NCBI GenBank assembly: GCA_008704415.1
Contig: VXIS01000078.1
Coordinates: 62,001-126,000 of the forward strand
Length of the DNA: 64,000 nucleotides
DNA from: Sphaerosporella brunnea
Lineage: Eukaryota > Ascomycota > Pezizomycetes > Pezizales > Pyronemataceae
Direction of reading: 5' to 3'
Shown here: positions 1 through 12,733 of the stretch, piece after piece
Numbering within the stretch: the first letter of the stretch is position 1
Layout of the letters: every line of letters begins with the position of its first letter
Notes under the pieces: model-generated
Databases searched by the model: none
The model's input: the letters and a program-made list of their open reading frames with translations, nothing else
Told to the model about the DNA's origin: nothing
Made by a program: the position numbers and the translations under genes

Positions 1-21
1 CTAACATCGCATTTCCGGCAG

Positions 22-1590
22 TCGTATGCAAGATGAGAGCAAACGCACGGCCAAACGCCTTAAGATGGAGGGCGGCCAGCGCACTGAATGGAAGCCTCGC
101 GAAGGTGTAGCAGACGAAGACAAGGAGGAGCGCAAGCCGAAGCGGAAAGTCGCTGTGATGCTCAGTTACTGCGGTACTGGCTACAAGGGAATGCAATTGA
201 ACCCGCCGTTCAAGAGTATCGAAGGAGACCTATTTGAGGCGTTTGTCAAAGCCGGCGCTATCTCGCGTGCGAACTCGGATGATCCCAAGAAGTCTGCACT
301 AGTGCGGTGTGCGAGGACGGACAAAGGTGTGCATGCGGCCGGAAACGTTATCTCGTTGAAGCTCATTATTGAGGATCCGGACGTCATCCAGAAGATCAAT
401 GCGAACCTGCCGGCTCAGATTCGCGTGTGGGACATCATCCGGACTACAGGCTCGTTCAGTTGCTATAACCTGTGCGACAGCAGAAAGTACGAGTACTTGC
501 TGCCTACGCACGTTTTCTTGCCACCACAACCTAAGTCATGGCTTGCCTCCCACTGCCGCAAATACGCCGAGAAGGAAGGTGACTTGGAGGGCTTCTTGTC
601 ACGGCAGAAGGAGGTGGAGGGTTGGTGGCCAGAGGTGATGAAGAAGACCGCGGAGCATCTCAAGGACGAGCCTAACATTGAGTCTTTAATGGCTCAATTC
701 AACAAATTGCAAGAAGATCTTACGCCCACCGCAATGACGGATGACGAGGAGTTGTATCGGAAGATTATGGGCTTCCAGATGCAGCAAAAACGGGCCTACC
801 GCATTTCTCCGGAACGGCTGGAGAGAGTCCGTGAGGCTTTCCGTCAGTTTGTTGGTACTAACAACTTCTGGAACTACACCATCGACAAGTCTTTCAAGGA
901 CCCAAGTGCAAACCGTCATATCAAGTCTTTCGAGGTATATCCTATCTCGCCATCGTGGCTTTGTGGCTGTTGTTGATAATTGTAGGTCAGCGATCCGATC
1001 ATCATCAACGGCACTGAGTGGCTGTCGATCCACGTCCACGGCCAGTCCTTCATGATGCACCAAATCCGCAAAATGGTCGGTATGGCCATGATGGTGGTAC
1101 GCTGCGGCACTCCCGTCTCTCGCATCAAGGAAGCTTTCGGCCCCAGAAAAATCTCAATCGGCAAAGCGCCGTCCCTGGGACTTTTGCTGGAGTACCCGCT
1201 CTTTGAGCACTACAACGCGAAGATGGCGAAGGAAAACGACCGGGCTCCCCTTGACTTTGCCAAGTACCAGGAGCAGGTCGATAAATTCAAGCAGGAGTTT
1301 ATCTACGACAAAATATTCGACCAGGAGCAGAAGGAGAACACGTAAGTTTGCACTTGATGTGCACGAGTGCCCTGCTGCGATCCAGCTGACAATGGAACTG
1401 CAGGTTTACTTCGTTTGTGCAGTACTTGGATACCTTTAGGAATTCAACGTATATGTACCTCACCTCCGCCGGTTTCAAGGCCATCGATGATCTCAGGGCA
1501 AATGGAGAGCTAGAGTGGAAAGATGCTACGCAGGACGATGTTGATGTTGACTCCGAGGGGGAGCTGGCTGGTGCTACCGAGGAGGGATAA
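22..1590 (+). CDS. PUS1: tRNA pseudouridine synthase Pus1 (TruA family), 5' partial
   Basis: Isomerises uridine to pseudouridine in tRNAs and some other RNAs, mainly in the nucleus. Exons read as 22-934, 986-1341 and 1404-1590; both introns have GT..AG ends and the frame is kept. The catalytic-Asp motif ARTDKGVHA is at about residue 90 counted from the ATG at 26, after the YCGTGYKGMQ block. The second exon carries the conserved MMHQIRKMVGMAM segment. A 484-residue product is read from the ATG at 26. Bases 1-21 look like an intron end (CTAAC branch, CGGCAG acceptor), so at least one exon probably lies left of the window and the ATG at 26 may be internal. The tail is acidic (DDVDVDSEGE). It is convergent with TTI1; the stops are 130 bp apart. 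Family assignment is secure; the true start is unknown. Confidence 0.92.
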
Positions 1591-1720
1591 AAACGCTGCT
1601 TGCTTTGATATCTCCTTAGACTTTCATCTGTGCTAATTTTGGAATTACACACTTGTACAATAGGCCAAAACATGAACAATGACTTGTTTTGAGCGCCATA
1701 TTAATTTCACAACACTGTGA

Positions 1721-4700
1721 CTAAAATACTGGCTGTACAAAAGCAACTCCCTCCAGTACAGGCATCTTCTCCTCCCACTTGCCGGTCCTCTCCCAGCTCT
1801 CGACCTCAAGCCACACCACATCCGGTGCCACCTCTTCCAGCGCCACTTTAAGATCCTGCCTTTCCGCCAACACCTCCCCACCACACATCTCACAGATCTC
1901 ATCCACAATCTCATCCGTCACGCCCGCATGCTTGACCAGCGCACTCAACATCACAACCACTGCATCCCACACCTTATAGTTGACGCCATATATGCCCATA
2001 TTCGCCGTCTTGACCCGGCGTTCCTTCTCAAGATTTCTCCACGCCTGTGCATAGACCTTCCTGATACCCGGCCAGCCCTCCTTCACCCTGGTGGACAAGA
2101 AATCCCCACTAGTCTCCGCGATTCCAGCGATGGCCTGGCACGCCTGTATCACCACTCCTGGCTCGTCATCAAACAAGCGGGTGTAGACAACGGGCCAGAT
2201 GTCATTTACGACCGGTAAATACTCGCGCTCATTGACACCCAGCGTAGAGGTGGCCTGGGAGACGAGGCGAAGGACTCTGGCACGCATCGAGAAGGAGCCG
2301 TGCGTAAGGTAGTGCTGGCTCAGCCGTGTAATGCGTTGTACGATTTCGTAAGTTTTGGTTGGTTTAGGCGCTTCCTCCTCTGGCGGGGGAGGGGCGTGCT
2401 GCCCGTCATCTTCGTCTTCCATGTCTTCGTCCAACAAAGGGTTAGCATTGGAATCTTGCTCTTTAGCCTTGCCTTTGCCTTTGCCTTTGCCCCAGGGGCC
2501 GCGAGGGAATTCCTTTGGTAGATCTTCGCCTTCTTCATCATCCATGGGTTCGTCCAGTGGTTCCAGCCGTGGCCGATTCTCGTCCAGGAATTGCTGGAGA
2601 AATTCGACCAGCTCGTGATCCTTGAGAAGCCTTGGTTTCGGTCGTCTCCTTGTAGTTATCTTCTCTTTTCCGGCCTCAAGCATCTTTACATCTGGATCTC
2701 CCTTGGAACTCTCCTCTACGATGACGCCCAGCACCAGAAAGAGCTCCTCACACAGCCGCTCATACTCATGGAACCCGTCTAGTATTGAAAAAATACTGGC
2801 TACAAGATCGTCCAGATGGGGCACCAGTCTCGGTCCCACGAGTTTCAGCATCATGTTCAGCACTACTGGGGCCTGTGGCGACAGATCGAAGATATTGAGC
2901 TTCAAAGACACGGCGTTTACCATGTAGTCGACGTTATCTAGGAGCAGCTCTTTGGCGCTCGGATACTCGCATGCGTGGGCAATGTTATTGAGAGCAACGA
3001 TGGCGTGGTTCTGGACTTCAGGGGACGAGGAGCCCAGATGATGGACAACTGGATACAATGCATCGACCAAATCGCCGCGGAATTGCCGTTTATGAGTTTC
3101 GGCAACCAGGGAAAGTGCTTCGATAGCGAGGCATTGGATTGGAGCGTTCTCTGCTGCCTCGGTTTCGTCTTCCACAGAAGTTGGTAGATTCTCCAAGGCC
3201 AGCGCAAAAACCTCATCAATGACATGATGCTGCAGCGGCGACATCTCAATGCCGAAGTCGAGATACATGCCAACTTCATTGGAGGCGTTCAGAGATCCGC
3301 GGAGGAGGTTGATGGCAATCCAGAAAGAGGTCGCGCGTTCATTGACCGGAAGTCCCCGTGCACCTGCTTCTCGAAGGTGTCGTTGTGCCAGTCTTAGCCC
3401 GTTCTGTTCCGAGGATTGTCCCAGGGATTCAAGAAGGTGCTTCATGCTGTCTAGGGTGCGCATTTGGCTACGCTGCCGCATCATGACATCGGGGAACTTA
3501 GCGATTCTACCTCCGCCACCGACATCCCCAGAGGGGTCTTTCAACACCATCTCGAGCCGAGGCCGAACAGGTGTTGCTTGAACAAGTACAGTACCAGGCT
3601 TTCTCTTGGACGCGTTGACCGCTAGCATACTGTCCCTGATGCCATCCGCCAGCATGTCGCGCAGAAGACCGGTCTCCATATCCAGCTCCATGCACAGTGC
3701 AAAGGCAACAGATAAGCGCGTGATAACCCGTTGTTTTGCGTCTTCGTCGTTGCCGGTCATCACTCTCGGCAATCCGACGATCCATCTGTCCAAGCATCCC
3801 CGCACGGCCTCCTGTATTTTCTCGCCCAGGGCTGCCATGACCCGAATGGTATTACCGGCCAGGCTGGCAAGTGATTCATCCTCGTCTCCAGCAATCACAA
3901 CCAGTGTTTCCACCAGCATCATGACTGCCTCGTCCAGAGACGTGGAACACGTTTCGAGGAGATTTCGAGCAAGCTCAAACACAGCTGTTCGGACCTCTAT
4001 CCTAGGGTGTGTGCGTAGCTTCAGTACCTGTTCCAGCGCAACCTTGGTGTTCGCCGCAGTCGCCTTAAGCCATGGCTTCGTCCTCCAGAGCCTCAACGTC
4101 TCTTTTCCCATCTCCCCTCCATCATCCGTCTCCGGTAGTGTCGCAGCCATAGCATCGTCCAGCACCCTGGATATGAAGCTGTCCAGCAGTTTTACCATTC
4201 CACTAAGAACCTGATAGGGCCTCTTCGTCGTTTTCCCGAGTCCTAAAGCTCTGACCAGCCCCGAAACAACGCCGGGATAAAAGCTCGCCCTCATATCCTC
4301 ATCTCTCACCGCCTCCAACAGGAGTTGCTCCATAGCTTTCAGCGCTGACAGTTGCAGCTCCAGCATCTCCGCCTCGGCGAACGTGGTGAGCAGTGTGGTA
4401 ACCGTATGTCCCAGCGCAGGAATCGATTCCACCTCCTCAAACACAGCGCCCCCAGATCTCGTCAAACTCTTGAACAAATGCAGCAAACATCTGGACCCGG
4501 CCAACTTAGTTTCCTCGCTGCGGCTCTCTGCGGGGGCGGTAGCGGCGCCCTCCTGGTTCGGCGCCCCGCCTACCACAAACGTCAACAGAATCAATAGCTG
4601 TGTCCCAAGCTCCTGTGCGATCTGGACACGCCAGCACGTGCGTATCAATATTTCGAGGCATTGCAGGGCGAGCTCTATCGAGCGGTCGTTGAGCTCCCTG

Positions 4701-5008
4701 TACCTTCGAAAGACATGCGACAAGGGGAAAAAGATGTAGTCCCCCAGCTTTATATCGAGCTCTTCATGCGGGACTCCATTTTGAAGGGTTGAATACAGCT
4801 CTGTCAATGCAGCCGTAAGTTCGCGGTTGTTGGGTTTGGATGAAGTGAGGATGCATCTGCTGAGAGCTACGCATCGGGGTTTTAACTTGGCCGGTCAGCT
4901 GCAGTTCTTTTTTATTGGAGGCCTACACACCTCTTGGAACATTGTTTGCCGCCCACTCGAAACCGTTGGGGTGCCCTGAGGTTTGAAAATTTCTTGGATG
5001 TCTGACAT
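1721..5008 (-). CDS. TTI1: TELO2-interacting protein 1 (Tti1), HEAT-repeat subunit of the TTT complex
   Basis: With Tel2 and Tti2, Tti1 acts as a co-chaperone for maturation of PIKK kinases (TOR, ATM/ATR types). Exon 1 is 5008-4931 (26 codons, starts MSDIQEIFKPQGT) and exon 2 is 4885-1721, giving 1080 aa. The 45-nt intron has a GTGTGT donor and an AAG acceptor. The join restores the family's N-terminal segment FQELKPRCVALS; reading only the long open frame would start at a non-ATG codon and lose it. The body is helical HEAT-like repeats, with an acidic, Lys-rich linker at about residues 740-800 (GKGKGKGKAKEQ). The C-terminal block LPVVNDIWPVVYTRLFDD resembles the Tti1 C-terminus. An importin-like HEAT protein is the main alternative, but both termini favour Tti1. 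Confidence 0.82.
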
Positions 5009-5555
5009 CGCGGGTTATTAGCACCGAAGACGTGGTTTTGGAGCATCATGTTCTAAAGGTAACACAGGGTTGACGTCGAACGCCGCCCGCCCTATGAGGC
5101 TGAACTCGACGGGTAACTAAAGGTGGGTTTGGTTCGGCGTTGGATCCTGTTCCAGGACCATCATCGCAACCGGAACGCGATCCTGTTGAACAACGCTTTC
5201 CATGATCCGTGGATGGTGATCCTGGCAATACAAAAAAAGTAGAATCGTATTTTGCCATCCGCGTTGGTTCTGGGAACCATCACCACCGCTCCCGGCAAAG
5301 GTAACCACCACCCCCTCACTATCTCCACCAATATTGATCGCGCTGACAGGGGAACAGGAGCATTGAAATCCTTGTGTCGCGCCCATATAATTGACTTTGC
5401 GCCGGCCGTAAACCCACCCCCCCCCAGTGGCTCACTGCTACGTATACCCAGTCTTCCTTTTTGAAGCCTCTGTGCGACCGATCTGCTTAATCAATAACTT
5501 CAGCAAAAACGTATCGGTGTTCGATGGTTGGTTGCAGTGGTTGCGATGCAATAAC

Positions 5556-5830
5556 TACTCGGGGGATTTTTAAGTGTTGGGACACCTAAAAACCCTAACC
5601 AACAGCCTCAGAAAAAGCGAACAATCGCTATTTCCACTGGCTTTGGTCCGAAAAATTCGTTCGCTGGCTCAAAATTAATGCAAAAGCCCCCTCAAAGATT
5701 TTGCCATAGATAAGTCGAGAGTCTATTTTTCTTTGCGATGATGTCGTGTTTTGCGTTGCCGTGTTTTTGGTGGGGCGTGTATGGGTTAGGTTTTTCAAGT
5801 GTCCCAAGACTTAAAAATCCCCTGAGTATA
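5556..5830. mobile_element. MITE-like element, ~43-bp TIRs, TA flanks
   Basis: The left arm begins CTCGGGGGATTTTTAAGTGT at 5558. The right arm ends at 5828 and its reverse complement begins CTCAGGGGATTTTTAAGTCT. The match continues about 43 bp through GGGACACCTAAAAACCC (left) against GGGACACTTGAAAAACC (right). A TA dinucleotide sits directly outside both ends (5556-5557 and 5829-5830), as expected for Tc1/mariner-type insertion. There is no coding capacity in about 270 bp, so it is non-autonomous. Confidence 0.75.
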
Positions 5831-6430
5831 CTGCCAAATCACTAACTTTTCACCACCTTACTAAAAATCACCATTTGGTCTAAAAAGTTGACCGCTGGCC
5901 AAGAAAGTAGACAAACACTCGAAATTCAATCTCCGAAGAATCTGAAGAAAAAAAAAGAGCAAAATTGGAGTGGGAGGCGGTGTTGAGAGCTTTCCGGAAC
6001 GCGATTTTGTATGGGGCTCCATACAAAAAGTGACTTGACAACGGCCTTTGCACACTCTGCCAGCTCGTCGCGCAACACAAACACCTTTTTTCTTAATTCG
6101 GACACCAGAAATGAAGATTCCGGATGGTTGTTTAGCTTTCCATATGGCGGAGCAAATTTATAAATTGCGTGGTGGTGGTGGTTAGATAGAGGTCTCAACA
6201 TGGGCACTTTTCCACTTGTGTGTTTGGGTGGAACGTCATCCTTCAGATTTTCTATCCAGTGACACTAGATCATCGTCCGATCACCCAAACGCACCGCACC
6301 CTAAGCGCCTTTGTATGCACCGACCATCACTCGGCCACGGCATACGGAGTCCATTTGCTCCAAAGAACATGATAGAATTAGGAAATGAGGTGCTCATATC
6401 CCCAGAGCTCGCTCATTAAAAAGAGAACAA

Positions 6431-6545
6431 GTAAAGGGCCAGACGCGAAACCAGACGCGAAACCAGACGCAAGGCCAAAAAGGCCAAACCCCCCCCCCCC
6501 ACCCAAAAAAAAAACCCCCCCAAAAAAAAACTCCCCAAACAAAAA
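6431..6545. repeat. Low-complexity tract: ACGCGAAACC repeats then C-runs and A-runs
   Basis: Three near-identical copies of a CAGACGCGAAAC unit precede a 13-base C run, then alternating A and C runs. It could form G-quadruplex-like structure on the opposite strand and is a likely assembly trouble spot. It lies 70-180 bp beyond the TFC3 stop. Confidence 0.7.
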
Positions 6546-6610
6546 CAGCCCCCAGGTAATTAGACATTTACAGACAGACGTCTTAGGTACTTCGTGCGGA
6601 GAAACATCGG

Positions 6611-9600
6611 TTAGAGGCCAATGAAAGCTCTGTAAAAGCCTTCCTTCGACCAACATCCCGTCATCATGTCGAGATCCTTATTGAATTTTATCACTCCACG
6701 CTGACGAAGCCACCGGATGATGTCCATGGCCTCGATGAGCGTGATGCCAGGATTGAGCATCTTCGCAATTTCTCTGGGGTGAATACCGGGACGACTGGTG
6801 ATAATGGAGAGGACCGTAGTAGCTACGCGCAGCCACATTCCCTTAACTACAGCGCCATTCATATCGATCCAGATGCGGATTGGCTCGATCGGGTTGTCGG
6901 TCTTGCCTGTAGGTATCGGTGGCAAAGCGCCAGCCCTTGGGCGATCAGCGTAGCTGAGCTCTGCTCGCAAATCGACCTTGAAGTCCACCATATGCTTCGG
7001 CATCGAACGAGTTTCATAGCCATCCACAAGACCCATGGGACTAGCCTTGAATTCGCGCTTCTCAAGACGAACCTGTTGGGCACTATTGTCAGTCGGTTCT
7101 TAAAAAGAAAAAACCCATTATTCATACCCTTCGTGAAGCGACCAAATCGAAAATACATGCGACCGATCCGTCGTTAACGAATGGTGACAATTCTAACGCC
7201 TCTTTCTGACCGAACATGGTCTCAAGAGACCTGTCAAACCGAAGCGCCTGTGCGAACAACTTTTCGTCCATCGGAGTACGGAGAGATTGATGAAATTTAT
7301 CCGTCAGTTCGTAGTTACGACCAGGCGCTACGCGATTGTGTTCCTTCCTATGCGCAACAACTTTCTTGTTGGACAACTCAAAGAAAGCCTCGTCGACGGC
7401 ATCCTCTGGCTGGGCACGGATCAGTGCGAAGGCTTCGGCAGGATTGTATGTCGCGGCATCGGTTATGATGTTCGACTTGATGATGGACTTCACGTATTCT
7501 ACCACCGGGCCTGATTCGCCAGGAATCTTCTCTGGTACATAAGGACATTCGTATGCATAGCACACAAAATGATTGGCCCTGTTTCCCATGGTGAAGTTCT
7601 GGTTATGGTAATCGGCTCGCCACATGGAAGGCTTCTCCGCTCGAAGGTTGTAGAGGTTATCAAAGACTTCCCGTTTGGAGGAAAGCTCAGGGACCGCATT
7701 CGCCCTGAGATGATTAGTTTTCGGATCAAAAATAGAAGGGATGGAAACATACTCAGGGAGTTCCAGATTATCGCGGAACCATTTTACATGGAGCTTAAGA
7801 TCGAAACTCATGGGATCCTCGAGCTTGATAGGAGGCAGCAACCTGCTCTCATAGGCCTCTAGGTACATCTCCTCGAACTCGGATTGCAGCTTCTTGAGAT
7901 GGGTCTTGTGAACATCACGAACCCGCGGCCAGCGCCGCTGCAAAACAATGGGGCCATGCTGCGGCAATGCCTTCTGGACGAGATCCCAATTGATCTTACG
8001 ATCGACATTCCCAAAGATGGTTCGGACAATAATGACCGCAATCAACAAGGTTTCTTCGTCTTCCTTTGGAATGGTATATTTGTTCCTGTATGACCAGTCT
8101 TTGCGAGAATGTACTATAAAATATTGTCAGTTGTTTAACGTCCATATTTTAGGTGTGAAGTTACCTTCTTGTTCCTCGGTGACTTCTTCTATTGTAGTAG
8201 TGCCGTGGATTTGAGCCATTGCCTGTTGCCGGCGAGACACTGTCGGTATTTTCTTGAGCACCCTTCTTCTCCTTCTCTTCTTGACAGGCTCAGGGGGTGC
8301 CTCAATCGACTGCAAAGTAATGGAAGTATCGACAGGGGGCTTCGGAGGTTTTGTAGGCTTAATCCTTGTGGCCTTTGGCAATTTTTCAGCCGTTTCGGTG
8401 TTGTGGCCTGTATTGGCCCTCCAACCTTCCTCCGTCACCATGTCCCTGATGATGCTTCCCATCGCGGGAGGCGCCTGAGAAAAGTCGTTGCTCACTTCTA
8501 CCTCAGGCCCAAAATGGTTGATCATGACCAGGCCGCCTTCCGGGTTGACGGCCTCACGTTCTGGGCGACCTTCCATAGCATTGACCATTTCCCATTGACG
8601 AACATCCTTAACATCGTTCAAAAATGTCTTTCCATCTGTCCGTTTGACGAAATGGTCCCACCATATCGAAGGCTGGCTAGGGCGCTCTTCTGCCTCGTCA
8701 TCGTCCACGGGCATCAAGTACTTCTTCTGTAGGTTCTGGAACTTTTCCTTGAGCTCTGCCTTTCGACGGCGAGCCTCTTCCCTCTGCTTCTCAGTGAACT
8801 TCCCAGACCATTCGCCGGCCACACCGCTCTTCTTCATAGCCCGTATCTCTTGGCGCGCTTTTCTCTCTTCCGCTTTGTGAGCATTTCGGGCTGCACGTTC
8901 AGCTGCCCTAGCTTCGCGTTGCTTCTTAATCTGTTCCACGGATGTTGGGTACATTCTCTCAAACTCTATTCCCTCGATTACGCTGGGCTTCGACTGGACC
9001 CACGTAGTGATGGGATTTAGCACTTTTTCCCGGACATCGGCAGGCAAGTCAGTCCCAGGGGGGAACCATAAGTTTCCATCAGCAGCCTTCATTTCCCTTA
9101 TTGTCTCGATGACTAGCGGCGAGTCCACTGGAATTTTGGCATCTACCAAGAGCTTTTTCGTGGTGACAACACCTCTCGCTGTCATAAAGCTGAAGGTATA
9201 CTGATTGATCTTGCCCTTGTTCTGGAGGGCCTGGACAACACCGCGTACAAGACGGCGGTCAGCCACACCTGCTTTCGGGTTTCTCGCCTTGTATTTCATG
9301 TTGAATGCATGGCGAAGTTCGTTCCCGCCGGGGAAGACACCTTGATGTTCGGAAACCAAATCAAGGACAGCCTGTTGACGACCAAGAGCCAACATTCCTC
9401 CGATAGAGCCATAGCAATCGTTGTCCTCGTTTTCGGCGGGTTCCGCTTCCACAGAAATTCCATCAACGCTAAAAGTGACAACCTGTTCTTCCGATTTGTC
9501 CTGTATGTCTTCTGGAGGGGGGGCAGTTTCCGTAACCATGGCTTCCGATTGCTCTACAGGCAGCACCTCCGGGGCCTGAGTGTCCGCTGGTGGCACGGGT

Positions 9601-12600
9601 GGTACTTCCGTCGACTCTGCAGGAACAAATGTCTGTTTTTGCTCTCCATTCTGCTCGCTAGGAAGAACGGAGTCTGGCTGCTCAATTTCAAGAGAAGGTT
9701 CCTCAGGGCCGGAAGGCATTTCAACATCTCCATCAGCCGGTGCATCCTGTTTGCCACGCTTTCTAGTAGGGGTGAGCTGGGGAGCTGGAGACACAGCCTT
9801 GCGTTTCCGAGTGGCTCTCGTGGTTCTGGGAGCAGGAGTGTCCACACTCTTGCGACCACGTCGTGTGGTTTTGGGAGCAGGCGTAGCTGCGCTCTTACGA
9901 CCGCGTCTTGTTGGCGCAGGAGTGGGCGTTACGGATACAGGGGCAGCAATAGGTGTGTCGGCTTGATTAATCTGTGGTGTAGCCTCAGGTGTAGCAACCT
10001 TCGGCGTTTCTGCCGTCTCTCCGTGCTGCTGCGAGGCACGAGAGGCAGCGGTTTTCTGAGGGTTTGTATCCACTGCAGGGATAGGCGTTGCAGGTGGCTT
10101 GTTTTTAGGTGGGCGCCCACGCCGCTTTGGCGGCCCGGTGTCAGTCTTCTGCTTCTTCGGCGGCCTACCACGGCGCTTGGGAGCCGACGCAGGCGTGTCT
10201 GCGCATTCTCCGTCCTGTATAGCTTCCGAGAGTTCCTTGTTTTGGGCAGCGTCTGCACTAGCCTTTCGTTTCTTCGCCGAAAGATAAGGTTCCTCCCCCG
10301 GTTGATACTTGCGAGGCCTTCCAGTACGAACTGATTAGGTCAGTAAGACTTCTTAGTAAGAAAGAGGTACGAGTGTAATTACCAGCGCCCTTTTTCCAGC
10401 CAGGCTTACCCTGAATAGCTGCGATGTTCTCTTTTCTCTTTCCTACCAGTGCACTTTCAGCAAAAGTGCCTGAACCGTCCTTCTTCAACAAGCGCGACGT
10501 ATCCAGTGCCGGAAAGCCAAATTCGTCGAGCTCTTGCATCTTCATTGACGACTTTGGAGGAGCCTCGGCCTCTGCCAGCGACCCTGTCTTGATGCCCTTC
10601 TTTTTCGTTTTGGGTGCCCAGGGCTCAACAGCTAACCCTTCCTTTACGAGCTCCTGATGGTGATCGTAGCTAAAGTAATGGTAATGTGTTTGGCGATGGG
10701 TAATGCTGGTTTCACGGATGACGGCTAGGTGGATATACTCCGTTGGCTGCGATTTAGAGGGAAAATCGGTCATGCGATGCAAAATCTGATCCATCGGCCT
10801 GTAGTAGAACGATCCAATCACACGGTGAACAATATCCTGCAAAATATTAGTTTCTAAGGTACTCTCCACTTCGGGTGTGATACCTACCATGCTAGAAATC
10901 CCTTCTTTGCCTGCCTTCTTCACCATGTTGAAAATGATGTTTGGCATCGGAGTGTACGCAGTCCACTGAGGCAGTTCACGGGGATCCTCCTCAATCGCAG
11001 AAACATCCACTTTCTCGAGTTGTTCATTAAACGTCTCGACATCCATTTCTTCGTTGTCTTGCTCGCCCTTATCTTCCTCGGCATCCGAAGCTTCGTCTTC
11101 GTCTTCCCGAATGGACATTCTCGCCGAATTTGCAAGCTTCCGCCAATCATCGTTCGTGATGTCTCTGAGGAGCTTAATGCACCTAGCATGGCAGCGCACA
11201 GTGACATTATGACCTCCCTTCTTGTCATAGCTACGGCTGGTTGGCAAAGGAACCCGTATCCTTCGCCAGACGCCATAGGTCTCGACTTTGCGGAGAATTC
11301 GAGAAAGAGAACGCCAATGAAACCTGGATTTGTCCATTCCCTAGGGAATATATCAGAATCGGGCTCACAACAAGGGAGCAACAATACTTACGAGCTTCTT
11401 TTTCAGATCGCCCCTCTGTAAAACGCCATTTTTGGCGTTTTTGAGCTCTGTGATGACAGCTTTCACCAAGGTCTCCACATGAATAGTGTCGCCAGTCCAG
11501 GCTTCGTTTCCTTCGGGTACCGCTGTTTTGTCCTTTTTGCCCTTCCATTCCTTGGCCCCCTGGGCTCGTTTTATGTCACGCTGAATGGCAAATTTCATCA
11601 GAGTAAGCTTGCTTGTGTTCATGCTCTTCGCTAAAACGTTGACCTTTTCGATATAACCTAATTCTTTGAGCATCGTGGTCCTGCCAGCAATAGACTTCTT
11701 GTCTTGTCCAGTGATCTTGGTGAGCTCAGGTTGGATTAGTCCTTGCTCCCGGTGTTTTCCAATCACCTCAAGACATTTGAAAACAGCGTTTGGAACCTGA
11801 AGATGTCAATCAATGGTCAATGTGAGCTTTGGGGCAAGAAGATCTACCTTCTTTGGATCGACGCCATGACCTGTCAGGGTTCGCCATCGTCGATCTTCTG
11901 TCGCATACACCCGAAGATTTTCGTCTTTCTTGTTCTCCGACCACTTATCCACAATCTCTCCCAAGGACATATGCCGAGATTGGTTCTTTGGGCCGACAAC
12001 GAAGTCGTCTTGCTGCTTCAGAAGTTCCCAGATGTATTCCTGGAACTCTTCCTTGACATTCGGTATTCCCCAACAATCACGACTCTTTTCATGAGCAGAT
12101 TCGTTTTGTTTGCTGCTCTCATGGCACTCGTTGTGTTCCCCTTGTTCCCGCGAGTCTAATTGGCTCACCCAGAGGAGATCACCGACATTGTGGCGCTCAT
12201 GTCGGTTCTTGACATAGAAGTCGTTCACATATTTGAAGAGCGCCTCGACATCAGTTCCTACATGACCTCACATCAGTACTCTTTCTAGATTTAACCCGTC
12301 TGGCAATTAAAATGGCGGTGCGGGAAACAGGTATATTTGCCGCGTCCGAGGTTCGAACGAGTTCCAAAGCGCGACAATTATGCCCATCGGCATTTGAAAC
12401 GGGTATTTTTATTCTTCTGGCGCTAAAATAGCCGCGCAGAAAAGTTATTCCGGCAGCGGAAGATAAAAAATGCATGAAGCGGCCTCGCAGACTGCGACCG
12501 AAATGCGGGTGAACCCGATTCGATGCCCCGCCACGATCGCCGCCACCCCGCATTTTGCCAACGAAGTCGCAATTGCATCAGATGACATACCTTGCTCGCC

Positions 12601-12651
12601 ATCGATGGCTACCTCTTCTAGGACGTAGTTGAGAAGAGCCTTTACACTCAT
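6611..12651 (-). CDS. TFC3: TFIIIC B-block-binding subunit (Tfc3/tau138-like)
   Basis: Largest DNA-binding subunit of TFIIIC, which recognises the B box of tRNA genes and recruits TFIIIB for RNA polymerase III. Seven exons read: 12651-12591, 12257-11848, 11796-11392, 11340-10383, 10330-8165, 8113-7128, 7072-6611; every join keeps frame and gives 1815 aa. The N-terminus (MSVKALLNYVLEEVAIDGEQG) is followed in exon 3 by the winged-helix B-block domain (ELTKITGQDKKSIAGRTTML...LGYIEK). Exon 5 begins with two AT-hook-like RRGRPPK motifs and further TRRGRKS copies in a Pro/Ala/Thr-rich linker, then an extended winged-helix region (DRRLVRGVVQALQNKGKINQ). The C-terminus is another winged helix (HPREIAKML...WLRQRGVIKF). 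Intron 1 is 333 nt, far longer than the others. It is divergent from the SelW-like gene. Confidence 0.88.
12258..12590 (-). other. Unusually long intron 1 of TFC3
   Basis: Donor GTATGT at 12590 and acceptor ATGTAG at 12258; phase 1 is kept across the join. All other introns of this gene are about 50 nt. Near its two ends are related inverted segments (AAAATGGCGGTGCGGG near 12310 and CCGCCACCCCGCATTTT near 12540), which hints at an inserted short inverted-repeat element. Confidence 0.5.
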
Positions 12652-12733
12652 GGTGGTGGGGTTTCGGTCATAGAGGTTGGTGGGGTTGATGCGGGAAGAG
12701 TTGGGGATCAGATAAAAGAAAAGAGGATGGTGC

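Larger units (their letters stand above)
5009..6610. other. Intergenic gap between TTI1 start and TFC3 stop
   Basis: About 1.6 kb without a recognisable gene. It holds a TA-flanked inverted-repeat element (5556-5830) and a C-run/A-run tract (about 6480-6540). Short open frames here match nothing I know. The promoter of TTI1 must lie at the left end. Confidence 0.6.

Noticed and set aside
4805..4807. Non-ATG start (TTG) of the long TTI1 frame
   Set aside because: An upstream exon with ATG at 5008 joins in frame and supplies the conserved N-terminus.
9309..10334. 341-codon plus-strand open frame
   Set aside because: Antisense to TFC3 exon 5; composition (Arg/Leu/Ser-rich) and lack of motifs mark it as a shadow.
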